Part shown: one piece after another, positions 1 through 7,089 of the stretch
Position numbering within the stretch: position 1 is the first letter of the stretch
How the letters are laid out: the number at the start of each line of letters is the position of its first letter
The notes under the pieces: generated by a model
The model's input: the letters and a program-made list of their open reading frames with translations, nothing else
What the model was told of the DNA's origin: nothing
Databases searched by the model: none
Program-made: the position numbers and the translations under genes
From: Calditrichota bacterium
Lineage (GTDB): Bacteria > Zhuqueibacterota > Zhuqueibacteria > Zhuqueibacterales > Geothermadaptataceae
Length of the DNA stretch: 7,672 nt
Assembly: GCA_008501545.1 (NCBI GenBank)
Contig: QQUM01000305.1
Location: 1 to 7,672, forward strand
Direction: 5' to 3'

Positions 1-5
1 GCAGG

Positions 6-75
6 CATGGTGACCGTTTCCTACTCGCAGCCATAGTGACCGTTTCTCGCAGCTACGGTCTCCGTGGCTGCGAGT
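6..75. repeat. Cluster of short direct and inverted repeats with strong hairpin
   Basis: A 15-nt unit CATrGTGACCGTTTC occurs at 6-20 and 32-46 (14 of 15 identical), each followed by CTCGCAG (24-30 and 46-52). A third, inverted version lies at 56-75. Two alternative foldings are visible. One is a 13-bp stem, 46-58 with 62-74, around the triloop TCT; it is perfect if one G-T wobble is allowed. The other is a longer imperfect stem, 23-42 with 56-75 (17 of 20 pairs). The hairpin starts about 42 nt past the stop codon of the minus-strand gene, but neither strand has a T-run after the stem, so it is not a canonical intrinsic terminator. It may be one end of a dispersed intergenic repeat that continues outside the window, or an mRNA 3'-end stabiliser. 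Confidence 0.7.
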
Positions 76-116
76 GATAAAATTAATAATTAACAACTTT
101 ATCGGATCATTTGATA

Positions 117-3100
117 CTATTTCACTAAAAGCATCTTCTTTGTAGCAATAGACTGCCCGGCTTGAACCGTATAGAAATAAATTCCCGATACCAGATTCGT
201 ACCATCGAAAACGATCCGGTGTATACCCGCTGCTTTTTCTTGATTCATGAGTGTTTGAATCAGTCTCCCATTGATATTATAGATTTTAACAGTGACATAT
301 TGCGTTTCAGTTATTTCGAATGCAATTGTTGTCACAGGATTGAAAGGATTAGGGTAGTTTTGGTGCAAGTAAAAATTCGAGGGAACGTCTGCAATCTTAT
401 TTTGTACCGCTGTAGCCAGCAGATCATCAGCGGTGGAAAACATCGAGAATTGATTAACGTTCAACAACGTGACTGTGTTTTCATCAGTGTTTTTATGCTG
501 CACGGGATATGCGGTCCACTCTTCTTCCTCATTTTCACGATGAGCGATGATGAGTTCATTTTCGGATATACCTTCCAGCTGACTTTCATCATAATAAAAA
601 ACAAGCGTTGTCGAAAATGCGTTATCTGGCACTGAAGAGTCGACGACCCAATATTGATTTCCAAAGTCAAAACTTGTTGCAGCTCCAGGATTTTCCGGGA
701 TTGTGTCGATTTCACTTACAGTAATCGCACCGGATAAATCAGAATTGTTTTCAAAATCGGGCATGGTTACGCCAGATTCAGAGAAATCGAGAAACTGTGC
801 TGAAGTAGCAGATGTTACCGTTTCTGTTTTGTTGTTAGTGGAAAAAGCAACAGTTACGCTGTCATCAGCACTTCCAAAAGCATTTGTTGCACGAATAATA
901 TAAAGCAAAGAGCCATTCTGCGCGTCGAATTCCGTTGGCGTCCAGCTTATTACGCCGTCAGAATAGATCATAAAACCGTCGGGAACTTTCACCTTGGACC
1001 AGGTGATCGGTTCAGAGCCAACCGCCAGCGCTGTGTTTGTCGTGTTATATTGATAAGCTTCATTTCCCATTGCATAACTGGCGCCATGTGTAATAACATC
1101 AGGTGGGAAATTGTTTTGATTTCCTGCCGTTATGACGCTTAAAACATTTGAAATAGCCGATTCTTGTCCCTGGCTGTTGATCGATTTAATCGCAAAATAA
1201 TAACGCGTCGAGCTTTGCAAGCCTGCTACCTGAACACTGTCATAGGCACCAGCACTATTTGGCAGCGCATTAGGCCATGGGCTATTGGGAGAAGACAAAA
1301 AATTGATTTCCGGCGCACTGCTAAAATTGCTTTCCGTAAGTGGCGATTCACTGTATCGCAAGTCATAATCTGTCGCATCGCCCTGATCCCAGTTTGAACC
1401 AGGGGCTGTCCATTTTAACCATAGAGTCGTTTCTCCAGGTTCTTCGATTAACTGAAGATCAGTGATAGGAATTGGTGGTTGGTTGTTCAATACTGTCAGA
1501 ATATAGGATGTATCAGAAATTCCGCCATATTGATCATCCGCGCGGAAAGAAATGCTAAACTCCCCACTCCCGGAATTGCCGGGAGTTCCACTCAGTATCT
1601 GATTGTCAACAACAGACAACCATACCGGTGCTTCAAGGATGGTCAACTGAATATTTTCTTGCTCTGTATCTTCAATTACTGGTGTGAAAGTGTAATCATT
1701 TCCGGGCGAAACAGTATCGGATAATGCCGGTAGGGTAATCGATGGCGCTGTATTTTCCAGAATCGTAAAAGGGTTGTTACTCTCATCCGCTATTACTGGA
1801 AAATCGATTGATGTGATTCGGACCAGGCAGTTTTCAGAAGCTATTCCCGGTGGAATCCTCCACCTGAAATGTCTTTCTCTCGCTGGAAATGATGAAACGA
1901 TAGTATCCCAGTTGGAACCGTCATCTACACTGTATTCGATCAGAATACTATCAATAAATGACGCATTCCAGGCGATGCCATAGGCGTGATCCGGTTCAAA
2001 AAACTCGCTTCCATTTGGGGAAATTAAACTCAGTGATTTTGTATAGGGCGTTTTCGCTTCTAAAAGACGGATCGACCACCTTTTATCATTCGGTGATGCA
2101 TATCGGGACGTTACGAACTTCCCCGATTGCGAATCCCATATGCTTTCTGCGTAATCTACATTTTCAGAAAAACCTTGATAGGGGACGATAATATCTTCAT
2201 AACCATCGTTATCAAAGTCGGTGTAATTGGCGTGAAATTTCGAAACAATGCCGCTGTAATAATGTGCAATGGAATCCCTGTTATTAAATTTATCTTCGAT
2301 TATTGCAAAACCAGATTCGATTCCTGTTGGACTCCCGATAAACAGTCTTTCCAATATCCAGTTGTTTTGATTTTTTTTATCGCCGCCCTGAAATTCAGCC
2401 GATACTAAAAAGATCCCTTCTTTTGAAGAGAAATAGATATTGGGTTTTCCATCATTGTCAATATCACCTATTCCATAACCTAAGACATACCTGTCATCAC
2501 CAACGCTTCCTAAATCTAATGTGACTGCATTAGATGCATCAATCTCACTTAATGTTTGGTTTTCGTCATAGGATATCATATGAACGATTCCGTCATTCTT
2601 ATGAGTACTCCAACTTGGAGTTGTTGTTGGGAGGTATATTTCATCACGACCATCATTGTCGATATCACACGCTATTCCACCAAACAGGGCGACATCATCA
2701 TTTGGATGAGTTAAATACAAATGTTGTTTGCCATTTTCGATTGAGGCCAATTGATATGTATCCGGCCCGGTTACTCGCAAAATGGTAATGTTTTTAAAAT
2801 TCCAATTATGAATCAGCACTTCTTTTTGGCCGTCCCCATCAAAATCAGCGGGAATCATGGCAATCGGACTTCCACTTATGCCGTAATCGAGATAGTAGGC
2901 TCTTTGCATTTGGAATTCGCGATTGAAAGATGACGTCCCGGCAGCGTTGGTTGACCAGTTTCCATTGGCGCTGATAATGTAAAAACATTCGAGATCATCG
3001 TTACCAGCCAAATGCTCCTGATCATACGGAAATAACAATTCATTCATACCATCATTGTCAATATCCGTATGGGTGATATATTCAATCCGGCCATGGATTT

Positions 3101-4112
3101 GTGTGAGTAGTGTGGGTTCCTGAATGATCTGTGACGGACTCGAGCCAAAGTTGTAGCTTCCGGGAATACCATCCCACTCATAAATCAGAATACCAAGATC
3201 ATTTAACGGATAGATAATTTCGATGATGTCGTCATTGTCCAAATCACCAAACAAGACATAGCGCGGAGTATCTTTGCCACCATAGTCCTGAAATAGTGGG
3301 GCCGTCCATTTTATCTCAAATATGTTTTCTATCGGCGACTTTACCATTAAATGGACCGTACCGTTCTGCCAGTAGTTTGTCGCAACAAGTGCCGGTTCAT
3401 CATTCCCAAATGGATTGGGGTGAAAATTGATATGCCGAACATTGCTTAAACCAGTTAGCAAAGTGTCACTAACAGGGTAGGAATACGTTGTACTCAAGTT
3501 CGTGTAAGAAGCGGACAAATAAGCCGGGTGTTCGCCTTCAGTGATGACTGTTGGATTTCCCCACCTTGCCCAATCATCATTTGGATCATCAATCGGCTCG
3601 ATGATGAATCGTAACGTGACTGTTTCATTATTCCATTCCGATAAATCACCAATGAAATATCGCCAATTATTGCTGTCCGCTACAAGTGAATCCAACAGCG
3701 TGGTGTAAATGCCATCATGCAGCACCTGAATTATAAAACGAGCATCGCCCTCGATTTGGCCATCCCCAAATCCATAGTATGTGGAAAAGGTTCGTGGATT
3801 TTCAACCTGGAATTCGGCTACTGTTGCGGCAAGAACTGGATTCCATTCAGGGTGTTCACTCAGGCATTCTTTGAGAACGCCTCCTACAGGTTGGAATTCT
3901 TTAATAAATAGAGCAGAACCGGCTGGATTTTCCCAGCCGTAATAGTTGGTGATAAGATTTGATTGAATTTCTGTCCAATTCTCACCCGTTGCCGAGTAAA
4001 CTGTAGCGTTGAAGATACTGTCAGCAAGTGATATCGTTTTTGAAAATAAATTCGTCATGTTGCCCGCGGTAAATAGAATTGTTAAGTAGAATGCAGCGCG
4101 TTTGAAGAGCAT
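117..4112 (-). CDS. Secreted FG-GAP/VCBS beta-propeller protein with Ig/FN3 modules and T9SS type A sorting domain
   Basis: The product has 1331 residues. The ATG at 4110-4112 follows a strong GGAGG (4118-4122) at 5-nt spacing. Residues 1-25 look like a signal peptide. Residues about 90-190 resemble a jelly-roll, carbohydrate-binding-like domain (GFGDGQIEGDARF, then DDWARWGNPTVI). Six DxDxDG-type calcium loops at about 290, 350, 423, 483, 550 and 632 mark an FG-GAP/VCBS propeller. Then come a beta-sandwich beginning SPNGSEFFEP (698-785), a cadherin/Ig-like module (789-874), an FN3-like module with ending STRYYFAIKSINSQGQES (880-995), a second Ig-like module with ISWTP (1003-1091), and a spacer domain (about 1100-1228) of the kind often found before sorting domains. 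The C-terminus (1243-1331) is a T9SS type A sorting domain: QNYPNPFNP, VKIYNINGRLI, SGIYFYTVQAG, KKMLLVK. By family, it should cross the outer membrane through the Por system and be surface-attached or released. No catalytic domain is recognisable, so adhesion or glycan binding is inferred. It is transcribed divergently from the kinase operon. Confidence 0.93.
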   Translation of the reverse strand: MLFKRAAFYLTILFTAGNMTNLFSKTISLADSIFNATVYSATGENWTEIQSNLITNYYGWENPAGSALFIKEFQPVGGVLKECLSEHPEWNPVLAATVAEFQVENPRTFSTYYGFGDGQIEGDARFIIQVLHDGIYTTLLDSLVADSNNWRYFIGDLSEWNNETVTLRFIIEPIDDPNDDWARWGNPTVITEGEHPAYLSASYTNLSTTYSYPVSDTLLTGLSNVRHINFHPNPFGNDEPALVATNYWQNGTVHLMVKSPIENIFEIKWTAPLFQDYGGKDTPRYVLFGDLDNDDIIEIIYPLNDLGILIYEWDGIPGSYNFGSSPSQIIQEPTLLTQIHGRIEYITHTDIDNDGMNELLFPYDQEHLAGNDDLECFYIISANGNWSTNAAGTSSFNREFQMQRAYYLDYGISGSPIAMIPADFDGDGQKEVLIHNWNFKNITILRVTGPDTYQLASIENGKQHLYLTHPNDDVALFGGIACDIDNDGRDEIYLPTTTPSWSTHKNDGIVHMISYDENQTLSEIDASNAVTLDLGSVGDDRYVLGYGIGDIDNDGKPNIYFSSKEGIFLVSAEFQGGDKKNQNNWILERLFIGSPTGIESGFAIIEDKFNNRDSIAHYYSGIVSKFHANYTDFDNDGYEDIIVPYQGFSENVDYAESIWDSQSGKFVTSRYASPNDKRWSIRLLEAKTPYTKSLSLISPNGSEFFEPDHAYGIAWNASFIDSILIEYSVDDGSNWDTIVSSFPARERHFRWRIPPGIASENCLVRITSIDFPVIADESNNPFTILENTAPSITLPALSDTVSPGNDYTFTPVIEDTEQENIQLTILEAPVWLSVVDNQILSGTPGNSGSGEFSISFRADDQYGGISDTSYILTVLNNQPPIPITDLQLIEEPGETTLWLKWTAPGSNWDQGDATDYDLRYSESPLTESNFSSAPEINFLSSPNSPWPNALPNSAGAYDSVQVAGLQSSTRYYFAIKSINSQGQESAISNVLSVITAGNQNNFPPDVITHGASYAMGNEAYQYNTTNTALAVGSEPITWSKVKVPDGFMIYSDGVISWTPTEFDAQNGSLLYIIRATNAFGSADDSVTVAFSTNNKTETVTSATSAQFLDFSESGVTMPDFENNSDLSGAITVSEIDTIPENPGAATSFDFGNQYWVVDSSVPDNAFSTTLVFYYDESQLEGISENELIIAHRENEEEEWTAYPVQHKNTDENTVTLLNVNQFSMFSTADDLLATAVQNKIADVPSNFYLHQNYPNPFNPVTTIAFEITETQYVTVKIYNINGRLIQTLMNQEKAAGIHRIVFDGTNLVSGIYFYTVQAGQSIATKKMLLVK

Positions 4113-4206
4113 CTATTCCTCCGTGTTTTCAGATTGAAGTGAGAGAACACCTCAGTATCATTGATAGTTATTGGCTATAAAATATGACTACATCAATTCC
4201 ATTTAT

Positions 4207-4224
4207 TTGCTGCAATTGATGCAA
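4207..4224. promoter_or_regulatory. Imperfect 18-bp palindrome centred on CAATTG (operator-like)
   Basis: TTGCtgCAATTGatGCAA reads the same on both strands at 14 of 18 positions. It lies about 95 bp upstream of the secreted-protein start codon, a distance that suits a regulator site. Its CAATTG core recurs in the palindrome at 4407-4422, although the half-site spacing differs, so it is uncertain whether the same protein binds both. The identity of any binder is unknown. Confidence 0.35.
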
Positions 4225-4272
4225 TCTACCCAGACCTATGGGAAAAGTGGCTTTGTGAACTACTCAAGCAAA

Positions 4273-4307
4273 ACCCGGCGATTCCTCCCCCCGAGGAATC
4301 GCCGGGT
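4273..4307 (-). terminator. Perfect 15-bp GC-rich hairpin, possible minus-strand terminator
   Basis: The arms ACCCGGCGATTCCTC (4273-4287) and GAGGAATCGCCGGGT (4293-4307) are exact reverse complements around a loop of five C (plus strand). On the minus strand the stem ends in GGGT followed by TTTGCTTG, giving a short run of four T, so a modest minus-strand intrinsic terminator is possible. On the plus strand the stem is followed by GGAAAATTT, which is not terminator-like. A terminator between divergent genes is unexpected unless a small minus-strand RNA starts upstream of the kinase gene; a structural barrier between the two promoters or a dispersed intergenic repeat are alternatives. Confidence 0.4.
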
Positions 4308-4310
4308 GGA

Positions 4311-4341
4311 AAATTTGCGATTTCATCAAGAAATCAAATTT
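4311..4341. repeat. AT-rich hairpin next to the GC-rich hairpin
   Basis: AAATTT (4311-4316) and GATTTC (4319-4324) pair with GAAATC (4330-4335) and AAATTT (4336-4341). This makes a 12-bp stem with a 2-nt GC bulge and the 5-nt loop ATCAA. It begins 3 nt after the GC-rich hairpin, so the two would stack as a tandem structure if transcribed. On the plus strand it is followed by CTTTAG, a poor T-tract. The role is unknown. Confidence 0.4.
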
Positions 4342-4406
4342 CTTTAGTGCACAACTACTATGCCATGACAATTCCTGCACAATCCGGTTTTGCTTTATCG
4401 CAGCGT

Positions 4407-4454
4407 GTTGTCAATTGGCAACATACTGCAGCGGAAACGTTGCCAATCGGCAAA
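4407..4454. promoter_or_regulatory. Two related 16-bp operator-like palindromes
   Basis: GTTGTCAATTGGCAAC (4407-4422) and GTTGCCAATCGGCAAA (4439-4454) agree at 13 of 16 positions. Each is close to the ideal palindrome TTGCCAATTGGCAA. Their starts are 32 bp apart, about three helical turns, so two dimers would sit on the same DNA face. Arms of the two sites also pair with each other (ATTGGCAAC 4414-4422 with GTTGCCAAT 4439-4447). This is a typical layout for cooperative binding of a dimeric regulator. The second site overlaps the -24 part of the possible sigma-54 promoter. The binder could be the NtrC-type regulator encoded downstream or an unrelated repressor. Confidence 0.5.
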
Positions 4455-4463
4455 GGTGTGGCA
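4448..4463 (+). promoter_or_regulatory. Possible sigma-54 (-24/-12) promoter of the kinase operon
   Basis: CGGCAA-N5-TGGCA matches the consensus TGGCAC-N5-TTGCA at 4 of 6 and 4 of 5 positions and keeps the key GG (4449-4450) and GC (4461-4462) with exactly 10 bp between them. Transcription would begin near 4474, giving a leader of about 114 nt. A perfect -24 element TGGCACGG (4459-4466) overlaps it, but its GC (4473-4474) is 11 bp away, one too many. Since the operon encodes a sigma-54 activator, autoregulation is plausible, but the match is modest and may be chance. Confidence 0.3.
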
Positions 4464-4579
4464 CGGGATTAAGCAGCACTGCGAGCGTAACTTCGAGTTT
4501 GGATTTATGTTTGGATACGTTACATTTGTTTGTCGTTTTTCCACCGACAACCGCTTATCCAAATTGAAATAAATACCAC

Positions 4580-4590
4580 AGGATGTTGTG
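4580..4590 (+). promoter_or_regulatory. Ribosome binding site and GTG start of the kinase gene
   Basis: AGGA (4580-4583) lies 4 nt before the GTG at 4588, while the in-frame ATG at 4597 is 13 nt away from it. Spacing therefore slightly favours GTG, though somewhat short, and the ATG cannot be excluded. The choice changes only three residues before the membrane helix. Confidence 0.5.
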
Positions 4591-7071
4591 CTTCTTATGA
4601 AGTCTGCTTTTACAAAAATCCGGCTTATCGTTTTCGTACTTGCTTTGGTATGTGCAACCACGATCGCAGTCTGGTTTTCTGCCAATATGTTTCAGTATGA
4701 ATTTGTACTAAGTGAACCAGAAATGCCGGTTGCGCGTATTTCTCAGGTTTCATTCAGGGATTTAGATAAAGACGGCAGAAGTGAGCGAATCGAAGTTTAT
4801 AACAATCCGCGCCCGGAAGATACGTTTTATATTAACATAAATGCCGGTAGCCAACATCTGATTAATCAGTGGTATGTGCAGGACAGCATCCTGATTCATC
4901 ATCTGCAGTATCTGGATATGACAAATGACCAGATCGATGAACTTATCGTCTGGACGCAAGGCAGGGATTCCCTTTTCCTCTCGATTATTGACATTACCCA
5001 TCCGGAAATTAGAGAGATTTATAATACATTTGTCCTTCGCGGACCGGAACAAAACACCCACAAGATTTGGGATATTCGCAGGATTCATGCGCTACACACC
5101 CCGGAGAAACCGCAGTCGTTATTTTTTACAATATTTTCAGGGCATTCGCTTGCACCAAGGGGGATCTTCGAATTTGATCTGAAAAAACGCACCGTCGTAA
5201 ACGAATTTCCATTTAATGCGGCTCTGGCACATTCGAAAATATTTGATCTCGATGCCGATGGACGTCAGGAAGTTCTGGTGAGTACAAGTGCAACCAGTAA
5301 TTTCCCCGACTCGGCCCAATACAGCGACGCGTTTTCCTGGTTTTTTGTGTTCAATCTGCAGCTTGAATTATTGCATGCCATGAAGAAGGAAGGAACGTTC
5401 GGCGGCATCAAATTTACACCTGGGGATTTTCCCTCGAATCCATCTGTTTTTCTCATTGTAACGCAGGCGGACCGGAATACAGAAATTTTGAAAATGGACA
5501 AACATTTTCACATCGTTGCTGAAAAAAAACTCAGAGGCTACACGACAGATGTATTAAAATTCGGTGAAGACGGGCGCGGACAGGTTTATTCCAAAGGATG
5601 GCAGCAAGCGAAGAAACTCATAATTGATACGAATCTGGTTGTGCTGGATTCCATTTTATTTGAGGAAACAAAAACCCTGAACGAAACCGTTGATATTGAT
5701 AACAATGGGAAAAACAACTTTTATTATCACGCCGGAAACAGGATCTATTTCATCGATGAAAATATGAAAAAAATTGCCTTTTTCGAAATGGAGGATGGCG
5801 AGAAACTGAATCGTATAAGCTTGAAAAGGACACCTGGAAAACCGAATGAAATCGCTTTCAATACCACAAAAAATTCCTACTTAACAAAGCTTCAAGCGTC
5901 GTTTGTTTACACCTGGTTCTGGCCTCTCTTTATTCTTCAGGTGATTGTCTACGCATTCGTTCTTCATGCCTTGCAGCTTGTTTTCATTCGCATTCGCATC
6001 TACTTTGCTTATTTTCGTTTCTCTTTGAAAGAATCCGATAATGCAATATTGCTCATCAACCATAAAGGCCGCATTCTTTCCATAAACCACAATGTAGAAG
6101 ATACATTGATGCTTGAAAAGCGTTCCGAAAAGCAACAAGACGTCTTTTCGTTGTTGCAACAGCGCAACGAAATTTGTGATGCTATTTCACTTGCTTTGAA
6201 AGAGAACAGGCAAATCAGCAAAGCAATTTCCTTTTCTTCTGCTTCGTCCAATTTCATCGGCAGTATCACCATTACACCACTCAGAACATATTTTCATCTT
6301 GTAAATGCTTATTTAATCGAAATTCGTGACAACACCAAACAAATCATTGTCGAACGGCAACAAAACTGGCAGCGCAATGTTCGGCGAATGGTGCATGATA
6401 TCAAAAATCCGCTGGCTGGTGTACAACTCAAACTGCAAACAATTTATCTTCGCCTTATGGAAGATTCACCAGAAATGGCTGACAAACTGCAAGACGAAAT
6501 TGAGATTGCCAATTCGGAAATCCACCGAATTCTCAGTATCAGCAAAGAATTTTTGAAATTCAGTGATTTAACAGAACTAAAGCTTGCACCCGTCAACATC
6601 GAGCAATTGCTTGCCGCTTGTATCGATCATTTTAAAGCATTTGTCACGGAAAATATGAAAATGGCATTGGTTTTTAAAAGTGAAATTAAAATGGCTGCAT
6701 GGGATAAAAGGCAAATCGAGCTGTTAATGCATGTATTAATAGAAAATGCTATCGATGCATTGCAAGGAAAAGGAAATATCGCCATCGAGGTGACCACGGC
6801 ACAGAATTTGAGTAGTGTGGAAAATCAATTCATAAGAATCAGCGTGACAGACGACGGCCATGGTATTGAACCGCAACAATTCGATAAAATTTTTGAACCG
6901 AACTACAGCGCAAAACCGGAAGGTTCCGGCATGGGATTGGTTTTCGCCAGACAAATTGTGCACCAACACCATGGAAGATTGCATGTTGATAGTGAGCCGG
7001 GCAAAAAGACAGTTTTCATAATATCACTACCCATTGATGCGCAAAATGATCAGCCAGTTCCAGACAAATAA
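4588..7071 (+). CDS. Membrane sensor histidine kinase with FG-GAP-like extracytoplasmic sensor
   Basis: The product has 827 residues. A first membrane helix (about 12-32) and a second (about 443-467) bracket an extracytoplasmic domain of roughly 400 residues. That domain carries DxDxDG-like loops, DLDKDGRSERI (58-68), DLDADGRQEVLV (220-231) and DIDNNGKNNF (369-378), plus a degenerate one near 110, which suggests a calcium-binding FG-GAP/VCBS-type propeller rather than a common small sensor fold. The cytoplasmic part has a PAS-like segment (about 480-580) and a HisKA dimerisation helix with MVHDIKNPLAG, so H603 is the phosphorylated histidine and HDIKN also fits a phosphatase motif. It ends in an HATPase domain: N-box LIENAIDAL (N720), G1 box DDGHGI (755-760), F-box IFEPNYS, and G2 box GSGMGL (779-784). 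All kinase residues look intact. The layout resembles the NtrB/AtoS-type partners of sigma-54 activators. It is followed after 18 bp by the response-regulator gene and is probably cotranscribed and cognate. The ligand is unknown. Confidence 0.92.
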   Translation: MLLMKSAFTKIRLIVFVLALVCATTIAVWFSANMFQYEFVLSEPEMPVARISQVSFRDLDKDGRSERIEVYNNPRPEDTFYININAGSQHLINQWYVQDSILIHHLQYLDMTNDQIDELIVWTQGRDSLFLSIIDITHPEIREIYNTFVLRGPEQNTHKIWDIRRIHALHTPEKPQSLFFTIFSGHSLAPRGIFEFDLKKRTVVNEFPFNAALAHSKIFDLDADGRQEVLVSTSATSNFPDSAQYSDAFSWFFVFNLQLELLHAMKKEGTFGGIKFTPGDFPSNPSVFLIVTQADRNTEILKMDKHFHIVAEKKLRGYTTDVLKFGEDGRGQVYSKGWQQAKKLIIDTNLVVLDSILFEETKTLNETVDIDNNGKNNFYYHAGNRIYFIDENMKKIAFFEMEDGEKLNRISLKRTPGKPNEIAFNTTKNSYLTKLQASFVYTWFWPLFILQVIVYAFVLHALQLVFIRIRIYFAYFRFSLKESDNAILLINHKGRILSINHNVEDTLMLEKRSEKQQDVFSLLQQRNEICDAISLALKENRQISKAISFSSASSNFIGSITITPLRTYFHLVNAYLIEIRDNTKQIIVERQQNWQRNVRRMVHDIKNPLAGVQLKLQTIYLRLMEDSPEMADKLQDEIEIANSEIHRILSISKEFLKFSDLTELKLAPVNIEQLLAACIDHFKAFVTENMKMALVFKSEIKMAAWDKRQIELLMHVLIENAIDALQGKGNIAIEVTTAQNLSSVENQFIRISVTDDGHGIEPQQFDKIFEPNYSAKPEGSGMGLVFARQIVHQHHGRLHVDSEPGKKTVFIISLPIDAQNDQPVPDK

Positions 7072-7089
7072 GAAAAAGGATTCATTTTC

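Larger units (their letters stand above)
4113..4587. other. Divergent intergenic regulatory region, no gene
   Basis: These 475 bp separate the start codons of the secreted-protein gene (minus) and the kinase gene (plus), so both promoters should lie here. Short open frames at 4390-4572 (plus) and 4395-4685 (minus) have no recognisable domain, and the minus one overlaps the kinase start, so I do not call them genes. The region holds several dyad-symmetric elements listed separately. No convincing sigma-70-type promoter was found; the best plus-strand pair is TTTGGA at 4498-4503 and TACATT at 4521-4526 with a 17-bp spacer, which is a weak match. Nothing notable was seen in 4124-4206 or 4342-4400. 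Confidence 0.75.

Noticed and set aside
1..116. CRISPR array
   Set aside because: Only two direct copies with no regular spacer, plus an inverted copy; this does not fit repeat-spacer architecture.
3400..3425. Second T9SS-like motif HPNPFG near residue 231 of the secreted protein
   Set aside because: It resembles YPNPFN only by chance; it sits within the propeller region and lacks the following sorting-domain strands.
162..3911. Many plus-strand open frames opposite the secreted-protein gene
   Set aside because: They are antisense shadows of a continuous, clearly conserved 1331-codon gene; none encodes a recognisable domain.
4225..4310. Possible riboswitch (the stretch GGCTTTGTGAAC through the hairpin recalled a cyclic-di-GMP-type aptamer)
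   Set aside because: The conserved aptamer core sequences are not present and the position does not clearly fall in a leader of either gene.
4390..4685. Short open frames on both strands across the intergenic region and the kinase start (4390-4572 plus, 4395-4685 minus)
   Set aside because: They have no domain, no good ribosome binding site, and low-complexity shadow-like composition. The minus frame runs antisense into the kinase signal helix.
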